From Leeia aquatica (lineage in GTDB: Bacteria > Pseudomonadota > Gammaproteobacteria > Burkholderiales > Leeiaceae): 64,000 bases of DNA. The stretch covers positions 620,001 to 684,000 of the forward strand of contig NZ_JABAIM010000001.1 in the NCBI RefSeq assembly GCF_012641365.1. Direction: 5' to 3'. The position numbers and the translations under genes are program-made. The notes below the pieces were generated by a model. The model did not search any database. It was not told the DNA's origin and worked only from the letters and a program-made list of their open reading frames with translations. This document shows positions 43,964-51,501 of this stretch, in pieces. How positions within the stretch are numbered: the first letter of the stretch is position 1; the number at the start of each line of letters is the position of its first letter.

Positions 43964-43970
43964 AACCGTA

Positions 43971-45224
43971 CTACCCCGCCGTATATGTCAACAGTACCTT
44001 GTCGGTTTTGACGTTGTAATGCCAGATCCGTTTGACACTGCCGCCCTGCAGGTACAACAGCGCAATGTCGTCGCCATTCGGGGCGAGGGTAAGGCGGGGC
44101 ATGCGTTCATTGCCTCGGTCGTACAGGCGGCCGAAGCCTTCGAGACGGCTGGCGATTTCCTTGCTGCCTTGGGCATTGCCGTCGCCGGAGATGAACAGCA
44201 GGCTGCCTTGATCGGTCCATGCGACATAGCGATCCATCTTACGGTCGTAGGCCAGCGAGAACAGGTCTATGTTGTTCAGGGAGCGGAAGTCCAGCCAGCG
44301 GCGGGCTTTGGCGTCGAAGCGGTAGAGAAAACCTTCGCCTCCCAGGCTGATGACGCTGATGATATTGCGTTTGTCGTCATAGGCCAGATCCATCGCCCAA
44401 GAGAAGCGGGGGAAGTTCGGCGGGAGGGTGATGGCGGTAGCACTGCCGCCTGCCGAATCAGCGACTTCCAGCTGATCGCTGCTCAGGCGGTAGAGCGGGC
44501 GACCTGCTTCCGGTGCGGTCAGTTTGCCTTCTGGATACGTTTTGTCCGCATGGCCTGCCGGGCCACTGAGGGTCCAGCGTACTTTGCTGCCATCCGTTGC
44601 AAGCAAACTGAACCCCACATCCGTGACCGGTTTTTGCGGTGCGGGGTCTGCGGTGGTCAGGGCGGCTCGCGGCGGGTCCATGCTGTTGATGCTCAACGCG
44701 GCGGGAATGGCGTAGCTGCCTCGAAAGACGTCGATCTTCTTGACACCCATCCGAGTGTTCAAGGTGGTCAGCAGTGTCTTGAAGTTCCGGTTCTCGGTTT
44801 CATAGGCGTAGGGCAAATCGGCCAGCCAAGCCTGTGTCTTGATGGTAGTGGTCACGGTGGGTTTGTCATGGCCGCCGACGATGATGCCCACGATGTTGGT
44901 GCCCGGAGAGGCGATCACGTTCCACTGGATTTTTTCGTAACTGCTCAACACCAGCAGCACCTTGGAGCCTGGCCGGTTGACGTTCACAATGATCATGCCA
45001 CCCGACTGACTGGCATTGGCAGGCTCATAGCCGGAAATCAGCACCACCTCGGCCCCATTAGCCAGTCCGGCAGGGGGTTGCGATATTTGCAGGGGCAGCT
45101 GGTGATTGCTTTGTGCATTATTCGCACGCACGGGCGTCCCAAACTGGACTTGACCCTGTGCCATGGCAGTGTTGATCCCGCCCAGCGCTATCAGCGAGGC
45201 AAGGGCGATTTTCGGGTAGGACAT
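43971..45224 (-). CDS. Secreted protein of unknown function, paralogue of 16120-17388
   Basis: A 417-residue protein with a signal peptide (ending GGINTAMAQ). As in the paralogue, an N-terminal domain has NGAEVVLISGYEPANA and VNRPGSKVLLVLSSYEKIQW. The C-terminal half is propeller-like, with MDLAYDDKRNIISVISLGG, GFLYRFDAKARRWLDFRSL, SLAYDRKMDRYVAW, and the ending PNGDDIALLYLQGG with VKRIWHYNVKTDKV. The 3' ends of the two genes are also nearly identical as DNA. Function unknown, periplasmic or surface location inferred. Confidence 0.75.
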   Translation of the reverse strand: MSYPKIALASLIALGGINTAMAQGQVQFGTPVRANNAQSNHQLPLQISQPPAGLANGAEVVLISGYEPANASQSGGMIIVNVNRPGSKVLLVLSSYEKIQWNVIASPGTNIVGIIVGGHDKPTVTTTIKTQAWLADLPYAYETENRNFKTLLTTLNTRMGVKKIDVFRGSYAIPAALSINSMDPPRAALTTADPAPQKPVTDVGFSLLATDGSKVRWTLSGPAGHADKTYPEGKLTAPEAGRPLYRLSSDQLEVADSAGGSATAITLPPNFPRFSWAMDLAYDDKRNIISVISLGGEGFLYRFDAKARRWLDFRSLNNIDLFSLAYDRKMDRYVAWTDQGSLLFISGDGNAQGSKEIASRLEGFGRLYDRGNERMPRLTLAPNGDDIALLYLQGGSVKRIWHYNVKTDKVLLTYTAG

Positions 45225-45296
45225 CTGTTGTCTTTCCTGGTCGATTAAAAATCAGTCCGCGGTAGCGTGTTGCGTTTCAGCCCCCCCACAGCGGGA

Positions 45297-46172
45297 CTAA
45301 TGCAACATCGCTTCATTAAGCTGTGGCAGCAGCAGGCGTGGCAGGTTGGGGTCTTTGCGGATAGTTTCGCTGCGTTTGCCGTTGCGGCGTTCCCATTGCA
45401 GCACTTTGCCTGCGGGGTAGTTGATGCTGGTGCCATTGCTGTCCTTGCCCTGCTGCACGGTACGTTCCTGCCCGATCAGGCGCAGTTCACCCGCTTCCAG
45501 CCGATACTGCAGGCGCAGGCTGCCGGTGCTGCTGCTGCGCTCAAAGAAGAGGAAGCTGTCGGCCTTGGTCTGATAGTCGGGGTCACTGCTGCTCGGGTCG
45601 CTGCTCACCAGGCGGTAGCGTTGTTTGAGGGTGACGCTTTGCTTGCTGCCGGCAGGCACGGCCAGTTCGCCCGAGCTGAACTGGAGGGCGAAGCTGCCAT
45701 CTGGCTGCCCGTAGAACACCACCAGTTGCACTGTGCTGCCGTCTTTCAACGGGCGCAGGGCGGCGAAGTCTTCCCGCTGGTCTTGGTTCAGCTCTTCAAT
45801 GCTGAATGCAATGCGGCTGGGGTCGCTGTCCGGAAAGGCCTTGCGCCAGGCGCTGTGGGCACTGTTGATGGTCTGGCGGGCGGCAGCAATCACGCTGGCG
45901 TTGTTTTCCTGGCCGCTACGGCAGTAGACCGGCGCGGTGGCCGGGTCTTGCAGCAGACCGAGGCAGCCAATGCGGATGGCTTCTGCCATCCATTCGCAGC
46001 GGTTGCTGGCGTTGCAGGGGGGATGACTGCTGGCATCCACATTGATACAGCGGGCCACCAGCAGGCTGGAGAGCTGCGCGCCTCCCGTTTGCTCGCAGCT
46101 TTGCTCGGCCATGACCATGCTGGCGGCGGCCCATAGCAGACCTGCGATGGCAGCCTTGAAACGTCTTTGCAC
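45297..46172 (-). CDS. Secreted protein with duplicated leader, unknown family
   Basis: A 291-residue exported protein starting at GTG after AGGAG (six bases). The signal peptide QRRFKAAIAGLLWAAASM is almost the same as that of the next gene. The mature N-terminus is Cys-rich (SCEQ, RCINVD, PPCNASNRCEWM, IGCLGL), and the rest contains KQRYRLVSSDPSSSDPDYQ and GKVLQWERRNGKRSETIR. No family recognised. An in-frame ATG at 46223 is conserved in both copies but is less well placed for a ribosome. Confidence 0.65.
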   Translation of the reverse strand: MQRRFKAAIAGLLWAAASMVMAEQSCEQTGGAQLSSLLVARCINVDASSHPPCNASNRCEWMAEAIRIGCLGLLQDPATAPVYCRSGQENNASVIAAARQTINSAHSAWRKAFPDSDPSRIAFSIEELNQDQREDFAALRPLKDGSTVQLVVFYGQPDGSFALQFSSGELAVPAGSKQSVTLKQRYRLVSSDPSSSDPDYQTKADSFLFFERSSSTGSLRLQYRLEAGELRLIGQERTVQQGKDSNGTSINYPAGKVLQWERRNGKRSETIRKDPNLPRLLLPQLNEAMLH

Positions 46173-46241
46173 GTCATACTCCTGTGTTTGAAGGAAGGCG
46201 GGATCGCCATACGATCCGGCCATGCTGAAAAAGTTTAGCGA
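46115..46241 (-). repeat. Promoter/signal-peptide cassette, copy 1
   Basis: 127 bases that align without gaps to 47048-47174, covering the upstream region, ribosome site and signal-peptide codons. Similarity stops soon after the signal-peptide codons. Confidence 0.8.
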
Positions 46242-46274
46242 TCGCAGCCCACCGTGGCAGCAAGGCTGGCTCTG

Positions 46275-47105
46275 TCAGGGCTGAACCGTGATGCGCTGAA
46301 GCAGGGTTTCAATCGCGCGGAGGACGAGGTCTGGCCGGTCTACCATCACCTTGTGGCCACTGTCTTTGGCGAGGACATAGGATCTGCTTGTATCTTTCTG
46401 CACAAAGGCACGATGGGCAGCATGCCAGGCGGCGGCTTCTTCCGGGGTATCCACCGCTGGCTTTTCTGCCACGATGTCTACCACCGGCAAGCCCGGCGGC
46501 AGGCTTACTGCATCCAGCGCCTTGGCCGTGTCCGGGTAGGCTTCCATCATCGGGATGACTGCAGCCGCAAGCTTGGGGGCTTTTTCGCGTATTTCCGGGT
46601 ATTGCGGCCGATAGGTATCCAGAATTTTCTGGATGCGCTCGGCTGTGTTGTAACCCGGTATCACCGTATCCAGCAGCACCACACCTTTGACCTGGCGATG
46701 CTGTGCCGCCAGCAATAAGGCGATGTTGCCGCCATAGGAATGGGCCACCAGTATCAGGTCACCTTTGACCTCACAGGCTTCCAGCGCAGCCGCCAGTGCG
46801 GCGACCTCCCGCTGTACCGTATAGGGAGACGGGTCTACTTCACTGTTTCCCAGCCCTGCCCGGTCATAGACAAAGGTGCTGAGCCCCAGCGGCTTGGCCT
46901 GCTCCAGAAAGCGGGACCAGCCCGTGGCATCGTTGCCGCCCCCGGCTTCAAACACAAGCGTCGGTTGCGCGCCGGCCTGATGATTCACCCACAGCCCATG
47001 GCCATTGACCGGAAGCATGCCCGGGCTACAGGCGGGCCCTGCCACCGCCATGCTGGCGGCAACCCACAGTAGACCTGCGATGGCAGCCTTGAAACGTCGT
47101 TGCAC
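46275..47105 (-). CDS. Secreted alpha/beta hydrolase with duplicated leader
   Basis: A 276-residue exported hydrolase, GTG start after AGGAG. The signal peptide is QRRFKAAIAGLLWVAASMAVA. The fold shows TLVFEAGGGNDATGW (oxyanion region), VYDRAGLGNSEVDPSPYTV, the nucleophile elbow LVAHSYGGNIALLL and the late His in DSGHKVMVDRPDLV. An Asp in DIVAEKPAVD or DTVIPG may complete the triad. The substrate is unknown. Its leader is a duplicate of the next gene's leader. Confidence 0.82.
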   Translation of the reverse strand: MQRRFKAAIAGLLWVAASMAVAGPACSPGMLPVNGHGLWVNHQAGAQPTLVFEAGGGNDATGWSRFLEQAKPLGLSTFVYDRAGLGNSEVDPSPYTVQREVAALAAALEACEVKGDLILVAHSYGGNIALLLAAQHRQVKGVVLLDTVIPGYNTAERIQKILDTYRPQYPEIREKAPKLAAAVIPMMEAYPDTAKALDAVSLPPGLPVVDIVAEKPAVDTPEEAAAWHAAHRAFVQKDTSRSYVLAKDSGHKVMVDRPDLVLRAIETLLQRITVQP

Positions 47106-47174
47106 GTTATTCTCCTGCGTTTGAGGGGAAGCGGGATCACCATACGATCCGGCCATGCTGAAAAAGTTTAGCGA
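47048..47174 (-). repeat. Promoter/signal-peptide cassette, copy 2
   Basis: Second copy of the 127-bp cassette (see 46115-46241), with the same ATG, AGGAG and GTG order. Confidence 0.8.
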
Positions 47175-47278
47175 GGCCATACTGGCAGCGTGTGATGGCG
47201 GCGAGTACCTTCATGACGAGCTGCGTGATGAGCCGCATCAAGACCTGGGGCAGCCCAGTCTACGCCCCGGCCACGCGA

Positions 47279-47668
47279 TCACGCCCCCACATCGGGCGGG
47301 TGAGACACAGCGGGCTCCGGTACCCAGCCCGCACGCTTGAACAATTTAAGCACGCCATGCAGGCAGAGGGCCACGGAGCTGATATACACAACCATCACCA
47401 GCGCCAGTTGCAGGTAGGGGTTCAGCGGCAGAACAATGGCGGGTTCACCCAAGTACAGCGCCATCCATGGCCACGCGCACACCACACTGATGGCAGACAT
47501 CAGCAAGGTCCACAGCAGCGCCAGTGCCAGCAGGCGCAGACCGCGCCACAGGCGGCGCAGGGCGTGCTGCCGCAGCAGGGCCCACAACCCGATCAGCAGC
47601 ATGCCAGCCGCCAGCAGCACCGCAGCCACCGACACCATGCTTGCCAGCACCTTGAACCCCTGCTCCAT
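47279..47668 (-). CDS. Hypothetical membrane protein
   Basis: A 129-residue protein with about three transmembrane segments (MVSVAAVLLAAGMLLIGLWA, LRLLALALLWTLLMSAISVV, LQLALVMVVYISSVALCL) and Arg-rich loops. The Met at 47668 has GAGGTGAG upstream. The frame also runs to 47698. No family recognised and no obvious partner. Confidence 0.6.
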   Translation of the reverse strand: MEQGFKVLASMVSVAAVLLAAGMLLIGLWALLRQHALRRLWRGLRLLALALLWTLLMSAISVVCAWPWMALYLGEPAIVLPLNPYLQLALVMVVYISSVALCLHGVLKLFKRAGWVPEPAVSHPPDVGA

Positions 47669-47722
47669 GCCCCGCTCACCTCGCCAAGAAACCAACATGC
47701 TAGCAAGCCTTGCCTTGTGCGG

Positions 47723-48037
47723 CTATGGGGCGGGGTGGACAGGTTCGATGATCAGCAATACACCGTCGCTACCCGCATCAACCGCGTGCGGGATACCCGC
47801 AGGAACCAGGCAGCATTGCCCGGCATGCACCCACCGCAGCGTTCCATGCAGCCGAAGCGGCATCTGGCCGGACAGCACCAGCAGCAGCTCTTCATAAGGG
47901 TGGCGCTCTTCCGGTAGCGCCTAGCCGTCCATGCGCAGCACCTTGCCCCGCAGACTGCTGGAATCGGTAAACAGGTGCGAGCACCAGGCCTGGGGCAGAC
48001 TGGTGGCGAGAGTATGGAGGTCGATGAGGTCTGGCAC
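47723..48037 (-). pseudogene. Cupin-domain gene with an in-frame TAG stop
   Basis: Read leftward from a GTG at 48037 (GGAG seven bases upstream), the frame encodes about 104 residues of a cupin: PDLIDLHTLATSLPQAWCSH, RGKVLRMDG, then a TAG codon at 47921-47923, then ALPEERHPYEELLLVLSGQM and WVHAGQCCLVPAGIPHAV. The cupin metal motif HPYEELLLVLSG lies after the stop, in the same frame. A single base change (for example CAG to TAG) would explain it. Sequencing error is possible. Without readthrough only 38 residues are made. Confidence 0.7.
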
Positions 48038-48367
48038 AGCTGGCTCCGGCAGTCAGAAAACCACCAGCTTATGCGGTGTCCGTGCTGCGGTCTTGTACCA
48101 GACTGCTACTGGTATCCCCCATGGGTCTGGTTGTCACACACGGTTGAGCAGGTAACGGAAGGGGACCTGCTTGATCAGCCCGTCGCCCGGAAAATGACTT
48201 TGACATTTCATGCGCAATGACAAGACAATCCTTCCAGAGAAACCGGCTTGACTTGCAAGGCAGGTATTAAAAGGGGCACCCTTGATGAATCTCGTAGCAC
48301 TTGGGCACCTTGTTTCGGATCGCTTTTGCGACCATAGGCATCATGGCAACGACGTGCAGGTGCCATC
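48038..48367. other. Intergenic stretch without a supported gene
   Basis: An open frame at 47975-48220 (+) contains MRCPCCGLVPDCYW but overlaps the cupin pseudogene and has no ribosome site, so I do not call it. AGCAGGT and ACCTGCT arms near 48147-48171 can form a hairpin. Nothing else stands out. Confidence 0.4.
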
Positions 48368-48889
48368 GTGAGTAGATCTTGCTGCATCTGGATGCTTATT
48401 GCGGCTTTGTTCGCATGCACGTTGCGCACGGGGGCTGCCGCAGGAACCGTAAGCGTGCACAGGGTTGAAACTGCGCTGAAGGAAGGCGGTGCCAAGCTTG
48501 CTCTGGAGACGTATTTCAGCTGCGAAAAGCATGAGGGCAGCGCTTACGTGGAAATAGCCACCGGTTCTCCGCCGTGGGTGTCGCTAGCAGAAAAAATGCT
48601 GGCCTACTCAGATGCCTGTTACACCGAAGGCATTCAGGCCGCGCTGGGACAAGCCATGCAGCAGTCGCCAAAAACCGTCCTGCCCCTGGTTGGAAAAACA
48701 CCAGCACTTGCAGCCGACGCGATCTGCCTGCCTTTTATTTCAGATGAACTTCCCGCCAGATTGCAATTGAGGGCGATCCGGAAGTCAAAACAGGCCATCC
48801 AAAGCGTCGTATCCAGACGCCTTGCCGCACAAAAGGCCCGTTGTTTACATTTCATCCAGTCGGTCGAAGCCGGCATTTCCTCACCGTGA
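48368..48889 (+). CDS. Hypothetical secreted protein
   Basis: A 173-residue exported protein (GTG start after AGGTG; signal peptide around CCIWMLIAALFACTLRTGAAAG). The mature part has YFSCEKHEGSAYVEIATGSPPWVSLAEKMLAYSDACYTEGIQAALG (landmarks FSCEKHEGSAYVEIA and PPWVSLAEKMLAYSDACY) and ICLPFISDELP. The five or so cysteines may pair. This size and pattern recur in uncharacterised proteobacterial exported proteins, but I cannot name a family. Confidence 0.62.
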   Translation: MSRSCCIWMLIAALFACTLRTGAAAGTVSVHRVETALKEGGAKLALETYFSCEKHEGSAYVEIATGSPPWVSLAEKMLAYSDACYTEGIQAALGQAMQQSPKTVLPLVGKTPALAADAICLPFISDELPARLQLRAIRKSKQAIQSVVSRRLAAQKARCLHFIQSVEAGISSP

Positions 48890-48948
48890 TCCGCATCCCT
48901 GTCCTGCCCGCTGGTTGCCCCATTCGACAAACGCCAGCCTGTACGGCG

Positions 48949-49119
48949 TCAGTGCAGCGGCCTGCTACCAGACTGCTGTTGATAACGGGCCGGGGTGAGG
49001 CCGTACAGCCGTTTGAACAGCCGGGTAAAGTGTGCCAGGTCCACCAGCCCGACCGCCGGGGCAATGTCGGCAATGGGCCAGCCCGCCGCCAGCGGTTGAA
49101 ATCGGGTGTCGTCCCCGCA
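48949..49119 (-). pseudogene. C-terminal remnant of an AraC-family regulator
   Basis: The frame ends with PLAAGWPIADIAPAVGLVDL, HFTRLFKRLYGLTPARYQQQ, the second helix-turn-helix of an AraC protein. The first helix-turn-helix and any sensor domain are absent. Immediately upstream the sequence becomes the end of the phosphatase gene (49155). It looks like a decayed fragment with no start of its own. Confidence 0.65.
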
Positions 49120-49154
49120 GGCGGGCGATGCAGCAGGCAAGAGTGCTGCGACGC

Positions 49155-49925
49155 TCACCCCGCCCCCAGCAGCACACGGGCGAGGAAGGCACGTACGTCG
49201 CGCTGGGCGAGCGGTAGCGCCGGGCGGCTGCGGTCGTGCGGGAGCCAGTAGAAGGGTACATCGCGCTCTACCGGCTGGGTGCCGCCGTGCATGCGGTCGG
49301 GGTGCATGCCGTGGTCGCTGGTCAGTACCACGTGGTAGCCTTCGGCGTGCCAGCGCGGGATCAGCAACGCCAGCTGCATGTCGAGCACGCGGGCGGCCAT
49401 GTTGTAGGCGTCTGTACCGCCACCATGCACGTGCCCGGCGTGGTCGCTGCCCATGGTGTGGATCATCAGGAAATCGGGCTGGTAGTGCTGGCGCAGCGCT
49501 TCACCGTCGGCCAGGGTGTGGCTGTCCGGGTACTCATCGGCGTGGTACCAGCAGGCCGCGCCCAGGCCCGCCGCCGGCACGGCTGCCAGCCGGTGCTGGT
49601 AGGGGTGATAGCGCTCGCCGCTCAGCATCTCGTAAAAGAAGTAGTAGGCGGCAGCGGCACTGCGCTTGCCGGACTGCATCAGCTGGTGAAACAGCGTTTC
49701 GCCGCAGGACACACCCGGCTGATCATTGCTGACCACGCCGTGCTCGATCGGTGCACGCCCGGTGATCAAAGTAGCATACAGCGGGCGCGACAGGCTGGGC
49801 AGCATGCAAGGGAACTGGGTACGATGCGCGCGCCCGCCCTCCTCCAGCGCCGCCAGATAGCCCATATAAAATCGCGCGGTATCCGCCCGCAGCCCATCGG
49901 CCAGTACCAGCACCAGCTTGTCCAT
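49155..49925 (-). CDS. Alkaline-phosphatase-superfamily (nucleotide pyrophosphatase-like) protein
   Basis: A roughly 256-residue metal-dependent phosphodiesterase/phosphatase. KLVLVLADGLRADTARFY has the first metal Asp. MLPSLSRPLYATLITG holds the nucleophile Ser/Thr region. HTMGSDHAGHVHGGG and LTSDHGMHPDRMHGG supply the remaining Asp/His ligands. No signal peptide is seen, so it may be cytoplasmic. The start could be the Met at 49940 or 49925. GGATGAG before the latter favours it slightly. Substrate unknown. Confidence 0.82.
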   Translation of the reverse strand: MDKLVLVLADGLRADTARFYMGYLAALEEGGRAHRTQFPCMLPSLSRPLYATLITGRAPIEHGVVSNDQPGVSCGETLFHQLMQSGKRSAAAAYYFFYEMLSGERYHPYQHRLAAVPAAGLGAACWYHADEYPDSHTLADGEALRQHYQPDFLMIHTMGSDHAGHVHGGGTDAYNMAARVLDMQLALLIPRWHAEGYHVVLTSDHGMHPDRMHGGTQPVERDVPFYWLPHDRSRPALPLAQRDVRAFLARVLLGAG

Positions 49926-50052
49926 GCTTTGCTCATCCATCCAGACAGGAGAAAGCAGACATCATAGGCCCGGCACTCGCATTTGCCCACCCTCCCCTTG
50001 CCACGGGGTCCGTGCTAACGGCATGATGGGCCTTTACTCAACTGACACCACC

Positions 50053-50961
50053 ATGACGCCCCCGCGCCTGCCCTCCCTGCACGCCCTGCATGTGTTTGAA
50101 GCGGTAGGTCGCCTGCTCAGCTTCACACGGGCGGCGCAGGCGCTGCATTTGACGCGCAGTGCGGTCAGCCACCAGATCGCCCGGCTGGAGGATGAGCTGG
50201 GGCAGAAGCTGTTTGTGCGGGAGACCCGCCGTATCCGCTTGACCCCGGCCGGGGCCGAGTATCTGGACTGGGTGCGGCGCGCCTTTGCCTTGCTGCAGGA
50301 AGGCACGCAGGCGGTACGTGCGCCTACCCGGCAGGTGCTGCGGGTGAGCCTGCTGGCTTCGTTCGCCAGCCACTGGCTGGTACCGCGCCTGCACCGCTTT
50401 CAGGCGCAGCATCCAGACATCGAGCTGCAGATGGACCCGAGCATCCGCCTGTCGCAACCCGGCGTGGATACCGATGTGGCGATCCGCTACGGGCGGGGGG
50501 ACTGGCCGGATGTGCAAGGCATCCAGATCATGGACGAATGGCTCACGCCGATCTGCAGCCCGGCCTTGCTGGCCGAAGGCGGGCCGTGGCGGCTGCCGGA
50601 AAGCCTGCTGCAGCACAACCTGCTGTTTTCCTGGTCACCCAATGCGCTGGAATGGAGTGCGTGGTCGGGCGCGTTTGGCTGCTCGCTGGCCGGTACCCGC
50701 CAGACCATGCTTACCGACTACAATATTGTGCTGCACGGTGCGCAATCCGGCCAGGGGCTGGCAATGGGCCGCCTGCGGCTGCTGGCGCCGCTGCTGGCGC
50801 AAGGCAGCCTTGCCTGCCCCTTCCCGCAACTGGTGCTGCGCGGCGATGTGAGCCACTGGCTGCTGCTGCCGCCCGGTCCGCCCTCCCCGGCGGCGCAGGC
50901 GTTTGCCGACTGGCTGCAGCAGGAAGCCGCCATGGGTGAATCCAGTTCACCCATCGGGTAA
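50053..50961 (+). CDS. LysR-family regulator, GcvA-like
   Basis: A 302-residue LysR protein with the GcvA/AmpR-type opening PRLPSLHALHVFEAVGRLLSFTRAA (landmarks PSLHALHVFEAVGR and LHLTRSAVSHQIARLEDELG). The effector domain has RVSLLASFASHWLVPRLHRF and DVAIRYGRGDWPD, the signature of this subgroup. It lies 72 bases upstream of, and in the same direction as, the ridA-aminotransferase-SDR genes, so it may belong to and control that operon. No strong ribosome site decides the start. Confidence 0.88.
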   Translation: MTPPRLPSLHALHVFEAVGRLLSFTRAAQALHLTRSAVSHQIARLEDELGQKLFVRETRRIRLTPAGAEYLDWVRRAFALLQEGTQAVRAPTRQVLRVSLLASFASHWLVPRLHRFQAQHPDIELQMDPSIRLSQPGVDTDVAIRYGRGDWPDVQGIQIMDEWLTPICSPALLAEGGPWRLPESLLQHNLLFSWSPNALEWSAWSGAFGCSLAGTRQTMLTDYNIVLHGAQSGQGLAMGRLRLLAPLLAQGSLACPFPQLVLRGDVSHWLLLPPGPPSPAAQAFADWLQQEAAMGESSSPIG

Positions 50962-51033
50962 ATTCTTCGCGCTCGTCAGCCGCGCGCGCGACCCTCATGA
51001 TGACTCCACCTTTAGCCCATACCGGAGATCATC

Positions 51034-51501
51034 ATGTCCAACAGCATCCGCGCCCGTGTCGAACAACTGGGCCTGTCCCTGCCGCCGCTCACCAGCCCGG
51101 CCGCCAACTATGTGTCGCGCGTTCGTACCGGCAACCTGCTGTACCTCTCTGGCCAGATTGCGCAGCAGCAAGGCGAACCGGCCTATATCGGCAAACTGGG
51201 CCGCGAATTCAATGTCGAGCAAGGCCAGCTGGCTGCGCTAAGCTGCGGCCTGTCGCTGATTGCCCACATCATCCAGGCCACTGACGACCGGCTGGACCAG
51301 GTCCGCAAAGTGGTAAGGCTGGGCGGCTTCGTCAATGCCACGCCGGAATTTGCGGACCACTCACAGGTAGTCAACGGCGCATCCGACCTGATGGTATCGG
51401 TGTTTGGTGACGCCGGACGCCACGTGCGTACCTCGGTGGGGGTGGGTTCGCTGCCGGTCGGGGTGGCGGTGGAAGTCGACGCCATCATTGAGCTGGCCTG
51501 A
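51034..51501 (+). CDS. RidA-family (YjgF/YER057c/UK114) protein
   Basis: A 155-residue RidA-like protein: NYVSRVRTGNLLYLSGQIAQQQ at the start, a helical middle with DRLDQVRKVVRLGGFVNATPEF and the ending RTSVGVGSLPVGVAVEVDAIIEL. Canonical RidA hydrolyses reactive enamines/imines made by PLP enzymes. The Arg in RTSVGV sits where the catalytic Arg is expected. It overlaps by one base the start of a PLP-dependent aminotransferase gene, which fits a protective role. Confidence 0.88.
   Translation: MSNSIRARVEQLGLSLPPLTSPAANYVSRVRTGNLLYLSGQIAQQQGEPAYIGKLGREFNVEQGQLAALSCGLSLIAHIIQATDDRLDQVRKVVRLGGFVNATPEFADHSQVVNGASDLMVSVFGDAGRHVRTSVGVGSLPVGVAVEVDAIIELA

Noticed and set aside
47975-48220. 81-codon open frame with MRCPCCG, possible CPCC-type zinc protein
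   Set aside because: It overlaps the cupin pseudogene, has no ribosome site, and the rest does not fit a known zinc-binding family.
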